A stretch of 43,016 nt of DNA from JBGYPP01 sp041838515 (GCA_041838515.1 JBGYPP010000049.1:1-43016); one strand, 5' to 3'; counted from the stretch's first letter, positions 24,906-32,902 are shown. Notes: a model not told the origin generated them from the sequence alone. Numbers and translations: made by a program.

Positions 24906-25532
24906 TTGCATTATATCTTTGTACATGGTCTGGGACAGAATGCCGACAGCTGGGGCCAGGTGATCAGTGCGCTGCATATGGATGTGGAGGTGGAGACGCC
25001 AAATATCTTTGCCCTGTGCGCCGGGGAGATGGATTACCGGAATTTGTATAAGGCTTTTTCGGCGTATTGTGATCAGCGGGAGGGGCATATTGCCATTTGC
25101 GGCTTGTCCTTGGGCGGGGTATTGGGCCTGCATTATGCTATCGAACACCCCCAAAAGATAGCTTCTCTGGTTCTGATAGGCACGCAGTATCAAATGCCAA
25201 AACACTGGATGGCTGTGCAGAATTTGATTTTTCAGCTTATGCCCCAAAAGGCTTTTTTGTCCCTGGGCATGACCAAGAAGGATGTGATTTCCCTGACAAA
25301 ATCCATGATGGATTTGGATTTTTCCAGGGGATTGAGGGAGATTTCTTGTCCGGTTTTGCTGCTCTGTGGAGAAAAAGACAGGGTCAATCTCAGGGCTTCC
25401 AGAGAATTGGATGCCCGCTTATCCCGCTCTGCATTGGAGATGATTCCAGGCGCAGGACATGAAGTCAATACGGACAATCCCCTGGAAATGGGAGAGGCGA
25501 TAGGCCGATTTTTTAAGAATCAAGTTAGGTAA
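24906..25532 (+). CDS. Alpha/beta hydrolase
   Basis: The 208-residue protein has the hydrolase fold and catalytic triad in order: oxyanion strand YIFVHGLGQNADSW, nucleophile elbow GLSLGG (Ser), acid in CGEKDRVN (Asp) and GAGHEVNTDNP (His). The small cap suggests an esterase or thioesterase-like enzyme with a modest substrate. TTG 24906 was chosen because it directly begins the first strand and follows the very strong GGGGAGGGGG at 24889-24899; the lspA stop overlaps it by position. It is the third gene of the NMO-lspA operon. The substrate is unknown. Confidence 0.88.
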   Translation: MHYIFVHGLGQNADSWGQVISALHMDVEVETPNIFALCAGEMDYRNLYKAFSAYCDQREGHIAICGLSLGGVLGLHYAIEHPQKIASLVLIGTQYQMPKHWMAVQNLIFQLMPQKAFLSLGMTKKDVISLTKSMMDLDFSRGLREISCPVLLLCGEKDRVNLRASRELDARLSRSALEMIPGAGHEVNTDNPLEMGEAIGRFFKNQVR

Positions 25533-25588
25533 TTTTTTTCTTGTATCAGAGCTAATTTCCGCTATGAAATTGCCCTAAGTACAAAAAA

Positions 25589-25630
25589 GAACCCCTTTTC
25601 AGACAAGAACCGGTCTGATAAAAGGGGTTC
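25589..25630. terminator. Bidirectional terminator between convergent operons
   Basis: A long stem GAACCCCTTTT.AGAC / GTCT.AAAAGGGGTTC encloses an 8-base loop. Reading on the minus strand it is followed by TTTTTTGT, a good U-run, so it best serves the carbamate kinase-like gene. On the plus strand it is followed by a weaker T-rich stretch after the hydrolase. Confidence 0.88.
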
Positions 25631-25698
25631 GCTTTATTGTATCCATATTGCGGCAGCCGCAGATCTTTTGCCCGGTATCAGCTGCCCGGGCTTGCGCC

Positions 25699-26637
25699 CT
25701 AAATAGCCCGGAAGTGGGTGCCGGCGCGGCCTTTTAATGCCTCGGTGGCATTCTCCGGGGAGGTGATAATGGCCACGCCCTCCGGGCAGCGTTCCAGGTA
25801 GGATATGGCGGCCTGTATTTTGGGCAGCATGGTGCCGGCCTCGAACTGGCCCTCCTGTATCCAGGCCTTGGCTTGGGCGATATTTGCCTGGGATAGGGGT
25901 TTGGGGGATTTGCCCTTGTAATCTAGGTAGACATTGTCCACATCCGTCAAGATCAAAAGCCGGTCAACGGCCAAATCCCCGGCCAGCTTGCCGGCAATGG
26001 CATCCTTGTCTATCAAGGCGCTGGCCCCTTTGAGCTGGCCCTGCTGTTCGATTACGGGTATGCCGCCGCCACCGGCTGCGATAACAATTTGTCCGGCTTT
26101 AAAGAGGAGCTTAATGCTGTCCAATTCCACGATTTCCAAGGGGGCGGGTTGGGCGACAATGCGGCGGTATCCCTTGCCGGGAAACTCCTGCACATGGTTG
26201 CCCTTGCTGGTTTCCAACTGCGCATCCTCTTTGGACATAAAGCGGCCCACGGGCTTGGAGGGTGCATAGAATGCTTCGTCATAGGCATCCACCACCACCT
26301 GGGTCAGCACACTGGCCACCGGAGTGGATATGCCTCTTTGCAGCAATTCGCTTTTCAGCGCATTTTGCAGGTCAAAGCCCAGATATCCCTGCCCCATGGC
26401 GGAGCATATGCACATGGGAGTGGGGTTGTAATCTATGTATATGCGGCGTAATTCGGTCATGGCCTTGTGTATCATGCTCACCTGCATCCCGGCCCCATAG
26501 CTTATGGCCATGTGGGAGGAGAGTCCGGCCAGATCGGCCAAGGCCTTGGCAGTCTTATTCTTCGATTCCCATTGTTTGGCGGGGGTGGCGCCCAGGGCTT
26601 CCCTGCCCAGAGAAACCAGCAATTGATATTTTTCCAT
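25699..26637 (-). CDS. Carbamate kinase-like protein with altered signature residues
   Basis: The 312-residue length and overall plan match carbamate kinase (ATP + carbamate to carbamoyl phosphate or the reverse). IDKDAIAGKLAGDL, LILTDVDNVYLDY, GTMLPKIQAAISYL and VAIITSPENATEALKG are all in place. However the N-terminal signatures are broken. The GGNAL motif reads GREAL (residues 11-15), and HGNGPQVG reads YGAGMQVS (47-54). These residues bind phosphates in known enzymes. The ATG at 26637 follows TGGAGC; an upstream Met adds 20 residues. No arginine deiminase or ornithine carbamoyltransferase gene is adjacent. Either a specialised relative with another acid substrate or a decaying enzyme; the intact frame favours the former. 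Confidence 0.85.
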   Translation of the reverse strand: MEKYQLLVSLGREALGATPAKQWESKNKTAKALADLAGLSSHMAISYGAGMQVSMIHKAMTELRRIYIDYNPTPMCICSAMGQGYLGFDLQNALKSELLQRGISTPVASVLTQVVVDAYDEAFYAPSKPVGRFMSKEDAQLETSKGNHVQEFPGKGYRRIVAQPAPLEIVELDSIKLLFKAGQIVIAAGGGGIPVIEQQGQLKGASALIDKDAIAGKLAGDLAVDRLLILTDVDNVYLDYKGKSPKPLSQANIAQAKAWIQEGQFEAGTMLPKIQAAISYLERCPEGVAIITSPENATEALKGRAGTHFRAI

Positions 26638-26687
26638 ACAAAGCTCCATTCTGTGGATGATTTTGCTCCCAAAAAGGGAATAATATA

Positions 26688-26716
26688 ATACTATCACAAG
26701 GGGGGGTGGCTTACAA
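26688..26716 (-). promoter_or_regulatory. Predicted promoter of the carbamate kinase-like gene
   Basis: On the minus strand TTGTAA (26716-26711), 17-bp spacer, TAGTAT (26693-26688), about 50 bases before the start. Confidence 0.5.
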
Positions 26717-26825
26717 GCGTTGGGCTGAGGGGAAAGTTCTCGATTTTATACATTGCAATAGACAAAAAATTATCGGAATATGATACAATAGGGAAAAATC
26801 ATCAGCTCAGGGAGGACATAGGGAG

Positions 26826-28154
26826 ATGGAAGGCAACAAATATTCTGTTCCGTGCATTTACCCCATTAGGGATGCCTCAATGGAGAGGCTGCGCGCAAAT
26901 GTTCCGGGATCTAAGAGCATTACCAACAGGGCCTTGATATTGGCGGCCATGGCCGGCGGGGATTCGGTGATTCAGGGCATGCTTTTCGGCGGAGATTCGC
27001 GAAGCCTGCTGGGAGCCTTGGAGAGCCTGGGATTTGCCATGGAGGTGGATGAGGCCAAGGGGGAAACCCGCATAAGGGGGCTGGGAGGCGTTCTGCCCCT
27101 GGATCGGGCTTTGGTATATGTGGGAAGCGCAGGCACGGCGGCCAGATTTCTCACGGCCTGGTTGGGCATATCCCAGGGGAGTTATACGCTGGATTCCTCT
27201 GAGCAGATGCGGCGGAGGCCCATGGCGGATTTGCTGGATTCGCTGCAGGATTTGGGCTGCGGCATACGCTGTCTGGACCAGCCGGGGCATTTTCCCTTTG
27301 TGTTGGAGGGCCGTGGGTTTGCCAAAGGCCATGTGGAGGTCAATGTGGATGCCAGCAGCCAATATTTGAGCGGTCTGCTGATGGCGGCGCCACTCTCCGG
27401 CCGGGATATGGTATTTACCATAGCAGGCAGCCACGGCATGGCCTATGTAAATATGACCCTGCGCATGATGGAAGAATTTGGCGTGTCATCCCAGAGGCTG
27501 GAAAATGGGGATATTCTCATACCCGGAGGGCAAAAATACCGGCCCAGGCTGTATAAGGTGGAGCCGGATATGTCGGCGGCGGCCTATTTTTATGCCATGT
27601 CGCCTTTGCTGGGTGTGGAGGTGCAGGTGAGGGGCATACACAGACCCTCCTTGCAGGGGGATGTGGAATTTTTGGATGTGCTGGAGCGACTGGGCTGCCG
27701 CCAGGAGGATCACGCTGAGGGCATATTGCTGCTGCCCCCGGAGTCGGAGCATTACCCCGGCATAGATGTGGAGATGGCTTCCATGTCGGACCAGGCCATC
27801 ACCATGGCCGTTTTGGCGGCATATGGAACTACGCCCACCCTCATACGCAATATTGCCCACATACGCCGGCAGGAATCCGATCGCATGGAGGCGATATGTG
27901 ACAATTTGGGGCGTATGGGCATATTGACCAAGCAGTCTGAGCATAATCTGACCATATATCCAGGCCGGGCCAAGGGAGCAGGCCTGCCTACCCGGGATGA
28001 CCATAGGCTGGCTATGGGATTTGCTCTGGCAGGCCTGCGCACTCCGGGCGTGATCATAGAGGATCCGGATTGCTGCAAAAAGAGTTTTGAGGGATTTTTC
28101 TCTGTGCTGGACGGGCTGGTGGCGCCGTATATCCATAAGGAAACCGCCGGCTGA
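26826..28154 (+). CDS. aroA: 3-phosphoshikimate 1-carboxyvinyltransferase (EPSP synthase)
   Basis: AroA adds enolpyruvate to shikimate-3-phosphate in the chorismate pathway. The 442-residue protein has the paired motifs of the family: VPGSKSITNRALILAA with Lys30, VGSAGTAARFLTA (residues 99-111), RPMADLLDSLQDLG, DASSQYLSGLLMAAPL, DMSAAAYFYAM, RQESDRMEAICDNL and DDHRLAMGFALAGL. At residue 101 a Ser replaces the usual Asn of GNAGT. ATG 26826 follows GGGAGGACA at a 10-base distance; the AT-rich 26753-26790 stretch (TTGCAA, TATGAT, TACAAT) holds the likely promoter. It is the only shikimate gene in the window and stands alone between a minus-strand gene and a terminator. Confidence 0.96.
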   Translation: MEGNKYSVPCIYPIRDASMERLRANVPGSKSITNRALILAAMAGGDSVIQGMLFGGDSRSLLGALESLGFAMEVDEAKGETRIRGLGGVLPLDRALVYVGSAGTAARFLTAWLGISQGSYTLDSSEQMRRRPMADLLDSLQDLGCGIRCLDQPGHFPFVLEGRGFAKGHVEVNVDASSQYLSGLLMAAPLSGRDMVFTIAGSHGMAYVNMTLRMMEEFGVSSQRLENGDILIPGGQKYRPRLYKVEPDMSAAAYFYAMSPLLGVEVQVRGIHRPSLQGDVEFLDVLERLGCRQEDHAEGILLLPPESEHYPGIDVEMASMSDQAITMAVLAAYGTTPTLIRNIAHIRRQESDRMEAICDNLGRMGILTKQSEHNLTIYPGRAKGAGLPTRDDHRLAMGFALAGLRTPGVIIEDPDCCKKSFEGFFSVLDGLVAPYIHKETAG

Positions 28155-28246
28155 CGGAGGGGATGGGATATACCCATGTGCAGGCCGTGGCGGCTTTGCA
28201 AGGTCTGGGGAGGCATATTGCCTTCTCAGGCCTTTTTATATTCTAG

Positions 28247-28278
28247 AGGCGGGACAGAGTCAGCCCCGCCTTTGTTTG
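28247..28278 (+). terminator. Rho-independent terminator after aroA
   Basis: GGCGGG (28248-28253) pairs with CCCGCC (28265-28270) around an 11-base loop, followed by TTTGTTT. Confidence 0.75.
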
Positions 28279-28299
28279 GATAAAAATACAAAAATGCCA

Positions 28300-28328
28300 T
28301 TGACAAGGGGGCTTGCCCATCGTAAAAT
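28300..28328 (+). promoter_or_regulatory. Strong predicted promoter of cysK-metNIQ-rrf2
   Basis: TTGACA (28300-28305), 17-bp spacer, TAAAAT (28323-28328). Transcription should begin near 28335. Confidence 0.85.
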
Positions 28329-28341
28329 GCAAAACATAGTA

Positions 28342-28362
28342 TTCATACTAAAATTATATGAA
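28342..28362. promoter_or_regulatory. Palindromic operator candidate in the cysK leader
   Basis: TTCATA-N9-TATGAA forms a perfect 6-bp inverted repeat with an AT-rich centre, just downstream of the predicted start site and before the cysK RBS. A repressor bound here would block transcription. The Rrf2 regulator encoded at the end of the same cluster is the obvious candidate; this is inference. Confidence 0.6.
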
Positions 28363-28385
28363 TTAAACAGCGAGGAGGTTTGGAC

Positions 28386-29324
28386 ATGGGAAGAATATTG
28401 GAAAATGCCACCCAACTGATAGGAAGAACCCCCCTGCTAAGGCTGTCCAATTACGCCAGGACCCAAGGGCTGGACAAGGCGCGGATTTTTGGCAAGCTGG
28501 AATATCTCAATCCGGCGGGCAGCGTCAAAGACAGAATAGCGCTGGCCATGATAGAGGATGCGGAGAACAGGGGACTGTTGGTCCCGGGGGCAACGATTAT
28601 AGAACCAACGTCGGGCAATACAGGTATAGGACTGGCGGCAGTGGCCGCCATCAAGGGGTATAAGATTTTGCTGACCCTGCCGGATACCATGAGTGTGGAG
28701 AGGCGCAATCTGCTGAAGGCCTATGGGGCCCGGCTGGAGCTGACTGAGGGGGCCAAGGGGATGCGGGGCGCCATAGAGAGGGCCCGGGAGATACAGGCCG
28801 AAACGCCGGGATCTTTGATACTGGGGCAATTTGACAATGGGGCCAATCCCGAGGCCCACTATAGGCATACCGGACCGGAGATCTGGGAGGATGCCCAGGG
28901 CCAAGTGGATGTGCTGGTGGCAGGTGTGGGCACCGGTGGAACCATATCTGGAGCGGGGAAATACTTAAAGGAAAGGAATCCCCGCCTGTGGGTGGCTGCT
29001 GTAGAACCTAAGGATTCGCCAGTGCTCTCTGGAGGGGCTGCCGGCCCTCACAAGATACAGGGCATAGGTGCGGGATTTGTGCCGGCCACGCTGGATACAG
29101 AGGTCTATGATCAGATTTTGCCCATAGGCAATGAAGAGGCCATGGAGCATGGCCGTCTGCTGGCCAGAAGCGAGGGCATACTGGCCGGCATCAGCTCCGG
29201 TGCCGCATTGGCGGCAGCCGCGGTTCTGGCCAGGGAGGAGAGATTTGCCGGCAAGTCCATTGTCGTGGTGTTGCCGGATTCCGGAGATAGGTATCTGTCC
29301 ACGGCCATGTTCCAAGAAGAATAA
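28386..29324 (+). CDS. cysK: Cysteine synthase (O-acetylserine sulfhydrylase)
   Basis: CysK is a PLP enzyme that makes cysteine from O-acetylserine and sulfide. The 312-residue protein has the PLP lysine Lys48 in NPAGSVKDR, the substrate loop TSGNTG (residues 75-80), GVGTGGTISGAGKYL (PLP phosphate site), KIQGIGAGFVP and PDSGDRYLST at the end. ATG 28386 follows GAGGAGG at the right distance; TTG 28380 is too close to it. The gene is first in a cluster with a methionine-type importer and an Rrf2 regulator, and has a strong promoter with a palindrome, so sulfur or cysteine-status control is likely. Confidence 0.96.
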   Translation: MGRILENATQLIGRTPLLRLSNYARTQGLDKARIFGKLEYLNPAGSVKDRIALAMIEDAENRGLLVPGATIIEPTSGNTGIGLAAVAAIKGYKILLTLPDTMSVERRNLLKAYGARLELTEGAKGMRGAIERAREIQAETPGSLILGQFDNGANPEAHYRHTGPEIWEDAQGQVDVLVAGVGTGGTISGAGKYLKERNPRLWVAAVEPKDSPVLSGGAAGPHKIQGIGAGFVPATLDTEVYDQILPIGNEEAMEHGRLLARSEGILAGISSGAALAAAAVLAREERFAGKSIVVVLPDSGDRYLSTAMFQEE

Positions 29325-29343
29325 GATCCCGGGAGAAAGCGCG

Positions 29344-30345
29344 ATGATAGAACTTATCCATGTATCCAAGACTTTTGTGGGCAAGGAGGGCCGGGTGGAG
29401 GCCCTAAAGGACATATGTCTGGAGATAGGCAGGGGGCAGATTTGCGGCATAATAGGCATGAGCGGCGCGGGCAAATCTACGCTGGTCCGCTGTCTGAATT
29501 ATTTGGAAAAACCCACATCGGGCCGTGTGTTGGTGGATGGGCAGGATTTATCCCTGCTCAACGGACGGCAGCTGCGGGCCCTGAGGCGGGATGTGTCTAT
29601 GATATTCCAGCATTTTCACCTGCTGATGCAAAGGACCGTGCTGGACAATGTTTGTTTTCCTATGGAAATAGCGGGAAAGGGCCGCAGGGAGGCCAGGGCC
29701 AGAGCCTTGGAGCTGCTGGAAACCGTGGGCCTGTCGGACAAGGCCGGCGCTTATCCGGCGCAGCTGTCCGGAGGCCAAAAACAGAGAGTGGCTATAGCCA
29801 GGGCCTTGGCCAACAATCCCAAGGTGCTGCTCTGCGATGAGGCCACCAGCGCGCTGGATCCGGCCACTACCAAGTCCATTCTGGCGCTGCTGCAGCAGAT
29901 CAACAGGGATTTTGGCATTACCATAGTCATCATTACCCATGAGATGTCCGTTGTACAGGAGATTTGCAGCCATGTGGCCATAGTGGATGCGGGCGTGCTG
30001 GCAGAGAGCGGCCAGGTGGCGGAGGTCTTTGCCAAGCCCAAGAGCATGGCGGCCAAAAAATTGGTGTTTATGGCCAACCAGAGCCGGGAGGTGATGGAGG
30101 GCAAGCGCTGTATACGGGTGGTGTTTGACGGCGAGTCCTCATTCCAGCCGGTGGTGGCCAATATGGTGCTTTTGCACAAGGAACCGGTTAACATACTGTT
30201 GGCCAATACCAAGGACATAGGCGGTAAGGCCTATGGGCAGATGGTGTTGCAGCTGCCGGTGGATGAGGATGTGGCTGATAGGATGATAGCGTATCTGGGC
30301 AGCCAGGGGCTGGAAGTGGAGGAGTTGGCGGAATATGTGGAGTGA
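29344..30345 (+). CDS. metN: Methionine ABC transporter ATP-binding protein
   Basis: MetN powers methionine import with MetI and MetQ. The 333-residue protein has Walker A GMSGAGKST (about residues 39-47), Q-loop FQHFHLL, signature LSGGQKQRVAIARAL, Walker B VLLCDEATSALDP and switch THEM. After about residue 250 comes the NIL (ACT-like) domain that binds methionine and inhibits transport when methionine is high (RVVFDGESSFQPVVANMV, LQLPVDEDVADRMIAYL). ATG 29344 follows GGGAGAAAG. It overlaps metI by 11 bases. A role for cystine or other sulfur compounds cannot be ruled out, but the NIL domain favours methionine. Confidence 0.95.
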   Translation: MIELIHVSKTFVGKEGRVEALKDICLEIGRGQICGIIGMSGAGKSTLVRCLNYLEKPTSGRVLVDGQDLSLLNGRQLRALRRDVSMIFQHFHLLMQRTVLDNVCFPMEIAGKGRREARARALELLETVGLSDKAGAYPAQLSGGQKQRVAIARALANNPKVLLCDEATSALDPATTKSILALLQQINRDFGITIVIITHEMSVVQEICSHVAIVDAGVLAESGQVAEVFAKPKSMAAKKLVFMANQSREVMEGKRCIRVVFDGESSFQPVVANMVLLHKEPVNILLANTKDIGGKAYGQMVLQLPVDEDVADRMIAYLGSQGLEVEELAEYVE

Positions 30346-31000
30346 TGCTGTTTGGGGCATGCTGGGCAAGGAATTGTTGGCCACACTGTATATGACCTTG
30401 ACCTCGGCTTTTGTGGCCTATCTTCTGGGCCTGCCCGTGGGCGTATTGCTGGTGCTGACGGCGCCGGGGGGGTTAAAGCCCTTGGGATGGGTGTATAAAA
30501 TACTGGATATAGCCGTCAATCTGTTGCGAAGCGTACCCTTTTTGATTTTGATGATCTGCGTGATCCCCCTGACCAGGTGGATAGCCGGCCGCTCCTATGG
30601 CCCGGGGGCCACCATAGTGCCGCTGACATTGGCGGCGGCGCCCTTTATCGCCAGGCTGGTACAAGCCTCCCTGCAGGAGGTGGACAAGGGGGTGATAGAG
30701 GCGGCGCAGAGCATGGGCGCAGGCACTTGGACCATAGTCAGCCGGGTAATGCTGGTGGAGGCCCGGTCCTCCCTGATTGCCAATGGCACCATAGCGCTGG
30801 GCACCATTTTGGGATATTCGGCTATGGCCGGAGCCATGGGAGGAGGCGGCCTGGGCGATGTGGCCATACGCTATGGTTATCACAGGTATCAGGTGGATAT
30901 TATGCTGGTCACTGTGGGTATTTTGGTTTTGTTGGTGCAGGGCATGCAATGGATAGGCGGATATGTGGCCATGGCTCTGGACAAGCGGCGAAGCGGGTGA
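30335..31000 (+). CDS. metI: Methionine ABC transporter permease
   Basis: MetI is the membrane subunit of the MetNIQ importer. The 221-residue protein has five to six hydrophobic segments and the EAA-type coupling loop (VIEAAQSMGAGTWTIVSRVMLVEARSSLIAN, residues 128-157 region) that contacts MetN. The opening TLYMTLTSAFVAYLLGLPVGVLL and NLLRSVPFLILMICVIPLTR are typical of the MetI/D-methionine permease class. ATG 30335 overlaps the metN end, so the two are coupled. The lipoprotein gene metQ follows after 180 bases. Confidence 0.95.
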   Translation: MWSDAVWGMLGKELLATLYMTLTSAFVAYLLGLPVGVLLVLTAPGGLKPLGWVYKILDIAVNLLRSVPFLILMICVIPLTRWIAGRSYGPGATIVPLTLAAAPFIARLVQASLQEVDKGVIEAAQSMGAGTWTIVSRVMLVEARSSLIANGTIALGTILGYSAMAGAMGGGGLGDVAIRYGYHRYQVDIMLVTVGILVLLVQGMQWIGGYVAMALDKRRSG

Positions 31001-31173
31001 TGTTCCATCTGTCTACGGGCCGTATTTACGCCAAGGGGCTTCGGGGAAAAGTGGACACAGTGGATTTTTCCTCCGGGGAATGGGAACCCTTGGGCCGGGA
31101 GCGGCTGCCGGGCGGATGTTTAGTATATGCAGGAAAGTTGATGGGAAAACCAGGTTTTGCACAAAGAAAGTGA
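31000..31173 (+). CDS. Possible 57-residue small protein between metI and metQ
   Basis: An ATG overlaps the metI stop (TGATG) and opens 57 codons that end 7 bases before metQ. The product (MFHLSTGRIYAKGLRGKVD...) has no membrane helix or motif I recognise. The stop-start overlap is a typical coupling arrangement, and the frame fills the gap neatly, but codon use is not clearly coding. It may simply be a spacer. Low confidence. Confidence 0.3.
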   Translation: MFHLSTGRIYAKGLRGKVDTVDFSSGEWEPLGRERLPGGCLVYAGKLMGKPGFAQRK

Positions 31174-31180
31174 GGAGCGT

Positions 31181-32059
31181 ATGAAAAAAAGGATTGTAGG
31201 CACAGTGTTGGCATCTGTTTTGGTCCTGGGAACTCTGGCCGGCTGCGGTCAGGCGGCGCCGGCGCAGGAGAGCTCGGCAGCCCAGACAGAGGCAGCAGCG
31301 CAGACCGAGGCGGCCCAGACGTCGGCGGATACCTTGATCACCATAGCGGCCACAGCTGTACCCCATGCTGAGATTCTTGAGGCGGCCGCACCCCTGTTGG
31401 AGGCCAAGGGGTATACGCTGGAGGTGACGGTATTTGACGATTATGTACAGCCCAACAAGGTGGTGGATGCCGGTGATATGGATGCCAATTATTTCCAGCA
31501 CACTCCCTATCTGAACAGTTTTAATGAGGAGCAGGGCACGGAGGTGGTCAGCGTGGCAGGCATACATTATGAGCCCCTGGGCCTCTACGCCGGCAAGGTG
31601 TCGGATTTGGCGGCCATAGGCGAGGGTGCTACCATAGCCATACCCAATGACACCACCAATGAGGCCAGAGCCTTGCTGCTGCTGCAGGACAATGGTTTGA
31701 TCAAACTGGCGGACAATGTGGATATTACGGCGACGGTCAATGACATAGTGGAAAATCCCCACGGCATAGAGTTTGTGGAGTTGGAGGCCGCTCAGGTGGC
31801 CAGGACGCTGCCGGATGTATCCTTTGGCGTACTCAACGGCAACTATGCGCTGGAGGCAGGCTTGTCCGTGTCGGATGCTTTGGCTTATGAGCAGAGCGAT
31901 TCTGAGGCGGCTTCCACCTATGTGAATATTGTGGCTGTGAAGAAGGGCAATGAGAGCGCGGATAAGATTTTGGCCTTGATCGATGTGTTGCAATCTCAGG
32001 AAATTCGGGATTTCATCCTGGAGAAGTACCAGGGCAGCGTGCTGCCTTATGGCAACTAA
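31181..32059 (+). CDS. metQ: Methionine-binding lipoprotein
   Basis: MetQ is the lipid-anchored binding protein (NlpA family) of the MetNIQ importer. The signal peptide ends in the lipobox LAGC with Cys22, followed by a Gln/Ala/Thr-rich linker (residues 23-55). The mature domain has family patterns: ITIAATAVPHAEILEAAAPLLE, DYVQPNKVVDAGDMDANYFQHTPYL, IAIPNDTTNEARALLLLQ, FGVLNGNYALEAG. The 292-residue length is normal. ATG 31181 follows TGAGGAG at a good spacing. The lspA product at 24392 would process it. It lies between metI and rrf2, and a 9-bp hairpin follows it. Confidence 0.96.
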   Translation: MKKRIVGTVLASVLVLGTLAGCGQAAPAQESSAAQTEAAAQTEAAQTSADTLITIAATAVPHAEILEAAAPLLEAKGYTLEVTVFDDYVQPNKVVDAGDMDANYFQHTPYLNSFNEEQGTEVVSVAGIHYEPLGLYAGKVSDLAAIGEGATIAIPNDTTNEARALLLLQDNGLIKLADNVDITATVNDIVENPHGIEFVELEAAQVARTLPDVSFGVLNGNYALEAGLSVSDALAYEQSDSEAASTYVNIVAVKKGNESADKILALIDVLQSQEIRDFILEKYQGSVLPYGN

Positions 32060-32075
32060 TAGTATTTTTGCGGCG

Positions 32076-32097
32076 GGGAAGGGCAGATGCCCTTCCC
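32076..32097 (+). other. Stable 9-bp hairpin between metQ and rrf2
   Basis: GGGAAGGGC-AGAT-GCCCTTCCC is a perfect stem with a tetraloop 16 bases after the metQ stop. No U-run follows, so it may protect the metQ mRNA 3' end or set the metQ:rrf2 ratio rather than terminate. Confidence 0.6.
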
Positions 32098-32121
32098 TAG
32101 CGCGCTGTAAGGGGTGAGGGT

Positions 32122-32562
32122 ATGAAAATTTCTACCAAGGGCAGATATGCCGTCCGCATTATGCTGGATCTGGCCTTGCACAACAGCGGTGAGTGTATCA
32201 AGGTCAAGGAGATTGCGGCCAGGGAGGGCATCAGTGAGAAATACCTGGAGCAGATTATCGCTGTCCTCAACAAGGGGGGATATGTGCACAGTGTGCGCGG
32301 CGCCCAGGGAGGGTACAGGCTGGCCAAGGAGCCGGTGGACTGCACGGTGGGGCAGATCCTGCGGCTGACTGAGGGTTCTTTGGCTCCGGTGGCCTGTCTG
32401 GAGGATGGATATGGGGAGTGTGCAAGGTATGACACTTGTGAAACCCTGGCCGTCTGGCAGCAATTGCACCAGGCCATAGAGTCGGTGGTGGACGGCGTTA
32501 CCCTGGCTGACTTGGTAGAACAAAGGCAGAGGCGCATAGCAGCTATGGATTACAGCATTTGA
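32122..32562 (+). CDS. Rrf2 family transcriptional regulator (three-Cys type)
   Basis: The 146-residue winged-helix protein opens with MKISTKGRYAVRIMLDLALH, the Rrf2 hallmark, followed by the recognition helix region (ISEKYLEQIIAVLNKGGYVHSVRGAQGGYRLAK). It has three cysteines, Cys92, Cys100 and Cys106, spaced C-x7-C-x5-C; IscR has C-x5-C-x5-C at the same place, so an iron-sulfur cluster is plausible. CymR-type cysteine regulators of the same family usually lack these. It closes the cysK-metNIQ cluster and probably controls it through the palindrome at 28342. ATG 32122 follows AAGGGGTGAGGG. A strong terminator follows. Confidence 0.92.
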   Translation: MKISTKGRYAVRIMLDLALHNSGECIKVKEIAAREGISEKYLEQIIAVLNKGGYVHSVRGAQGGYRLAKEPVDCTVGQILRLTEGSLAPVACLEDGYGECARYDTCETLAVWQQLHQAIESVVDGVTLADLVEQRQRRIAAMDYSI

Positions 32563-32571
32563 TATTTTCGC

Positions 32572-32605
32572 AAAAAAATGGCAGCCAACAGGCTGCCATT
32601 TTTTT
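32572..32605 (+). terminator. Rho-independent terminator after rrf2
   Basis: AAAAAAATGGCAGCC / GGCTGCCATTTTTTT is a perfect stem with an AACA loop and a T-run. Symmetry lets it act in both directions, so it may also stop the minus-strand transcript of the microprotein at 32789. Confidence 0.93.
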
Positions 32606-32662
32606 GGCGCCAGGCCCGAAAGCCCGGCATCCAGTACATTAAGAGGGGGAGTAATTTGTACA

Positions 32663-32696
32663 GTAGAAAGTATCTTTGGGGGAGATTTCTTTCTAC
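32663..32696. repeat. Inverted repeat GTAGAAAG ... CTTTCTAC
   Basis: Eight-base perfect arms (32663-32670, 32689-32696) with partial inner pairing (ATCT/AGAT). On the plus strand GCTTTTTA follows, so it may be a second weak terminator; an operator is also possible. Confidence 0.55.
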
Positions 32697-32788
32697 GCTT
32701 TTTATTCTAGCAAACAAATGTGAACAAAATGTGGGCAATTCATAAAGGATTTCTGAAAGCCATAAGGAAGATATAAAGAATGTCTGGC

Positions 32789-32902
32789 TTATTCGCTTTC
32801 GTCGGCATCGGCGGCCACGGCGCTGGCTATGGTGCTGACTACGGCGACAATAACAGCAAAGAGCACGATCAAAAATCCGCCAGCCAAAATAGGAAATGCC
32901 AT
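32789..32902 (-). CDS. 37-residue single-pass membrane microprotein
   Basis: This gene is too short for most callers but has full expression signals: promoter TTGCAT-17-TATAAT (32975-32947) and the ribosome site AAAGGAGG six bases before ATG. The product begins MAFPILAGGFLIVLFAVIVAVV, continues STIASAVAADADESE and stops. It has one hydrophobic helix of about 25 residues and a short acidic tail, with no cysteine and no basic residue. I do not recognise a family. It could be a regulatory membrane peptide or a type I toxin-like peptide; the absence of Lys/Arg argues against a pore-forming toxin, and no antisense RNA was identified. It stands alone between rrf2 and Tad locus 2. Confidence 0.7.
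   Translation of the reverse strand: MAFPILAGGFLIVLFAVIVAVVSTIASAVAADADESE

Noticed and set aside
28386..32059. SAM or T-box riboswitch in front of cysK or metN
   Set aside because: No SAM-box stems or T-box TGGNCC-like sequence were found; only a short palindrome is present.
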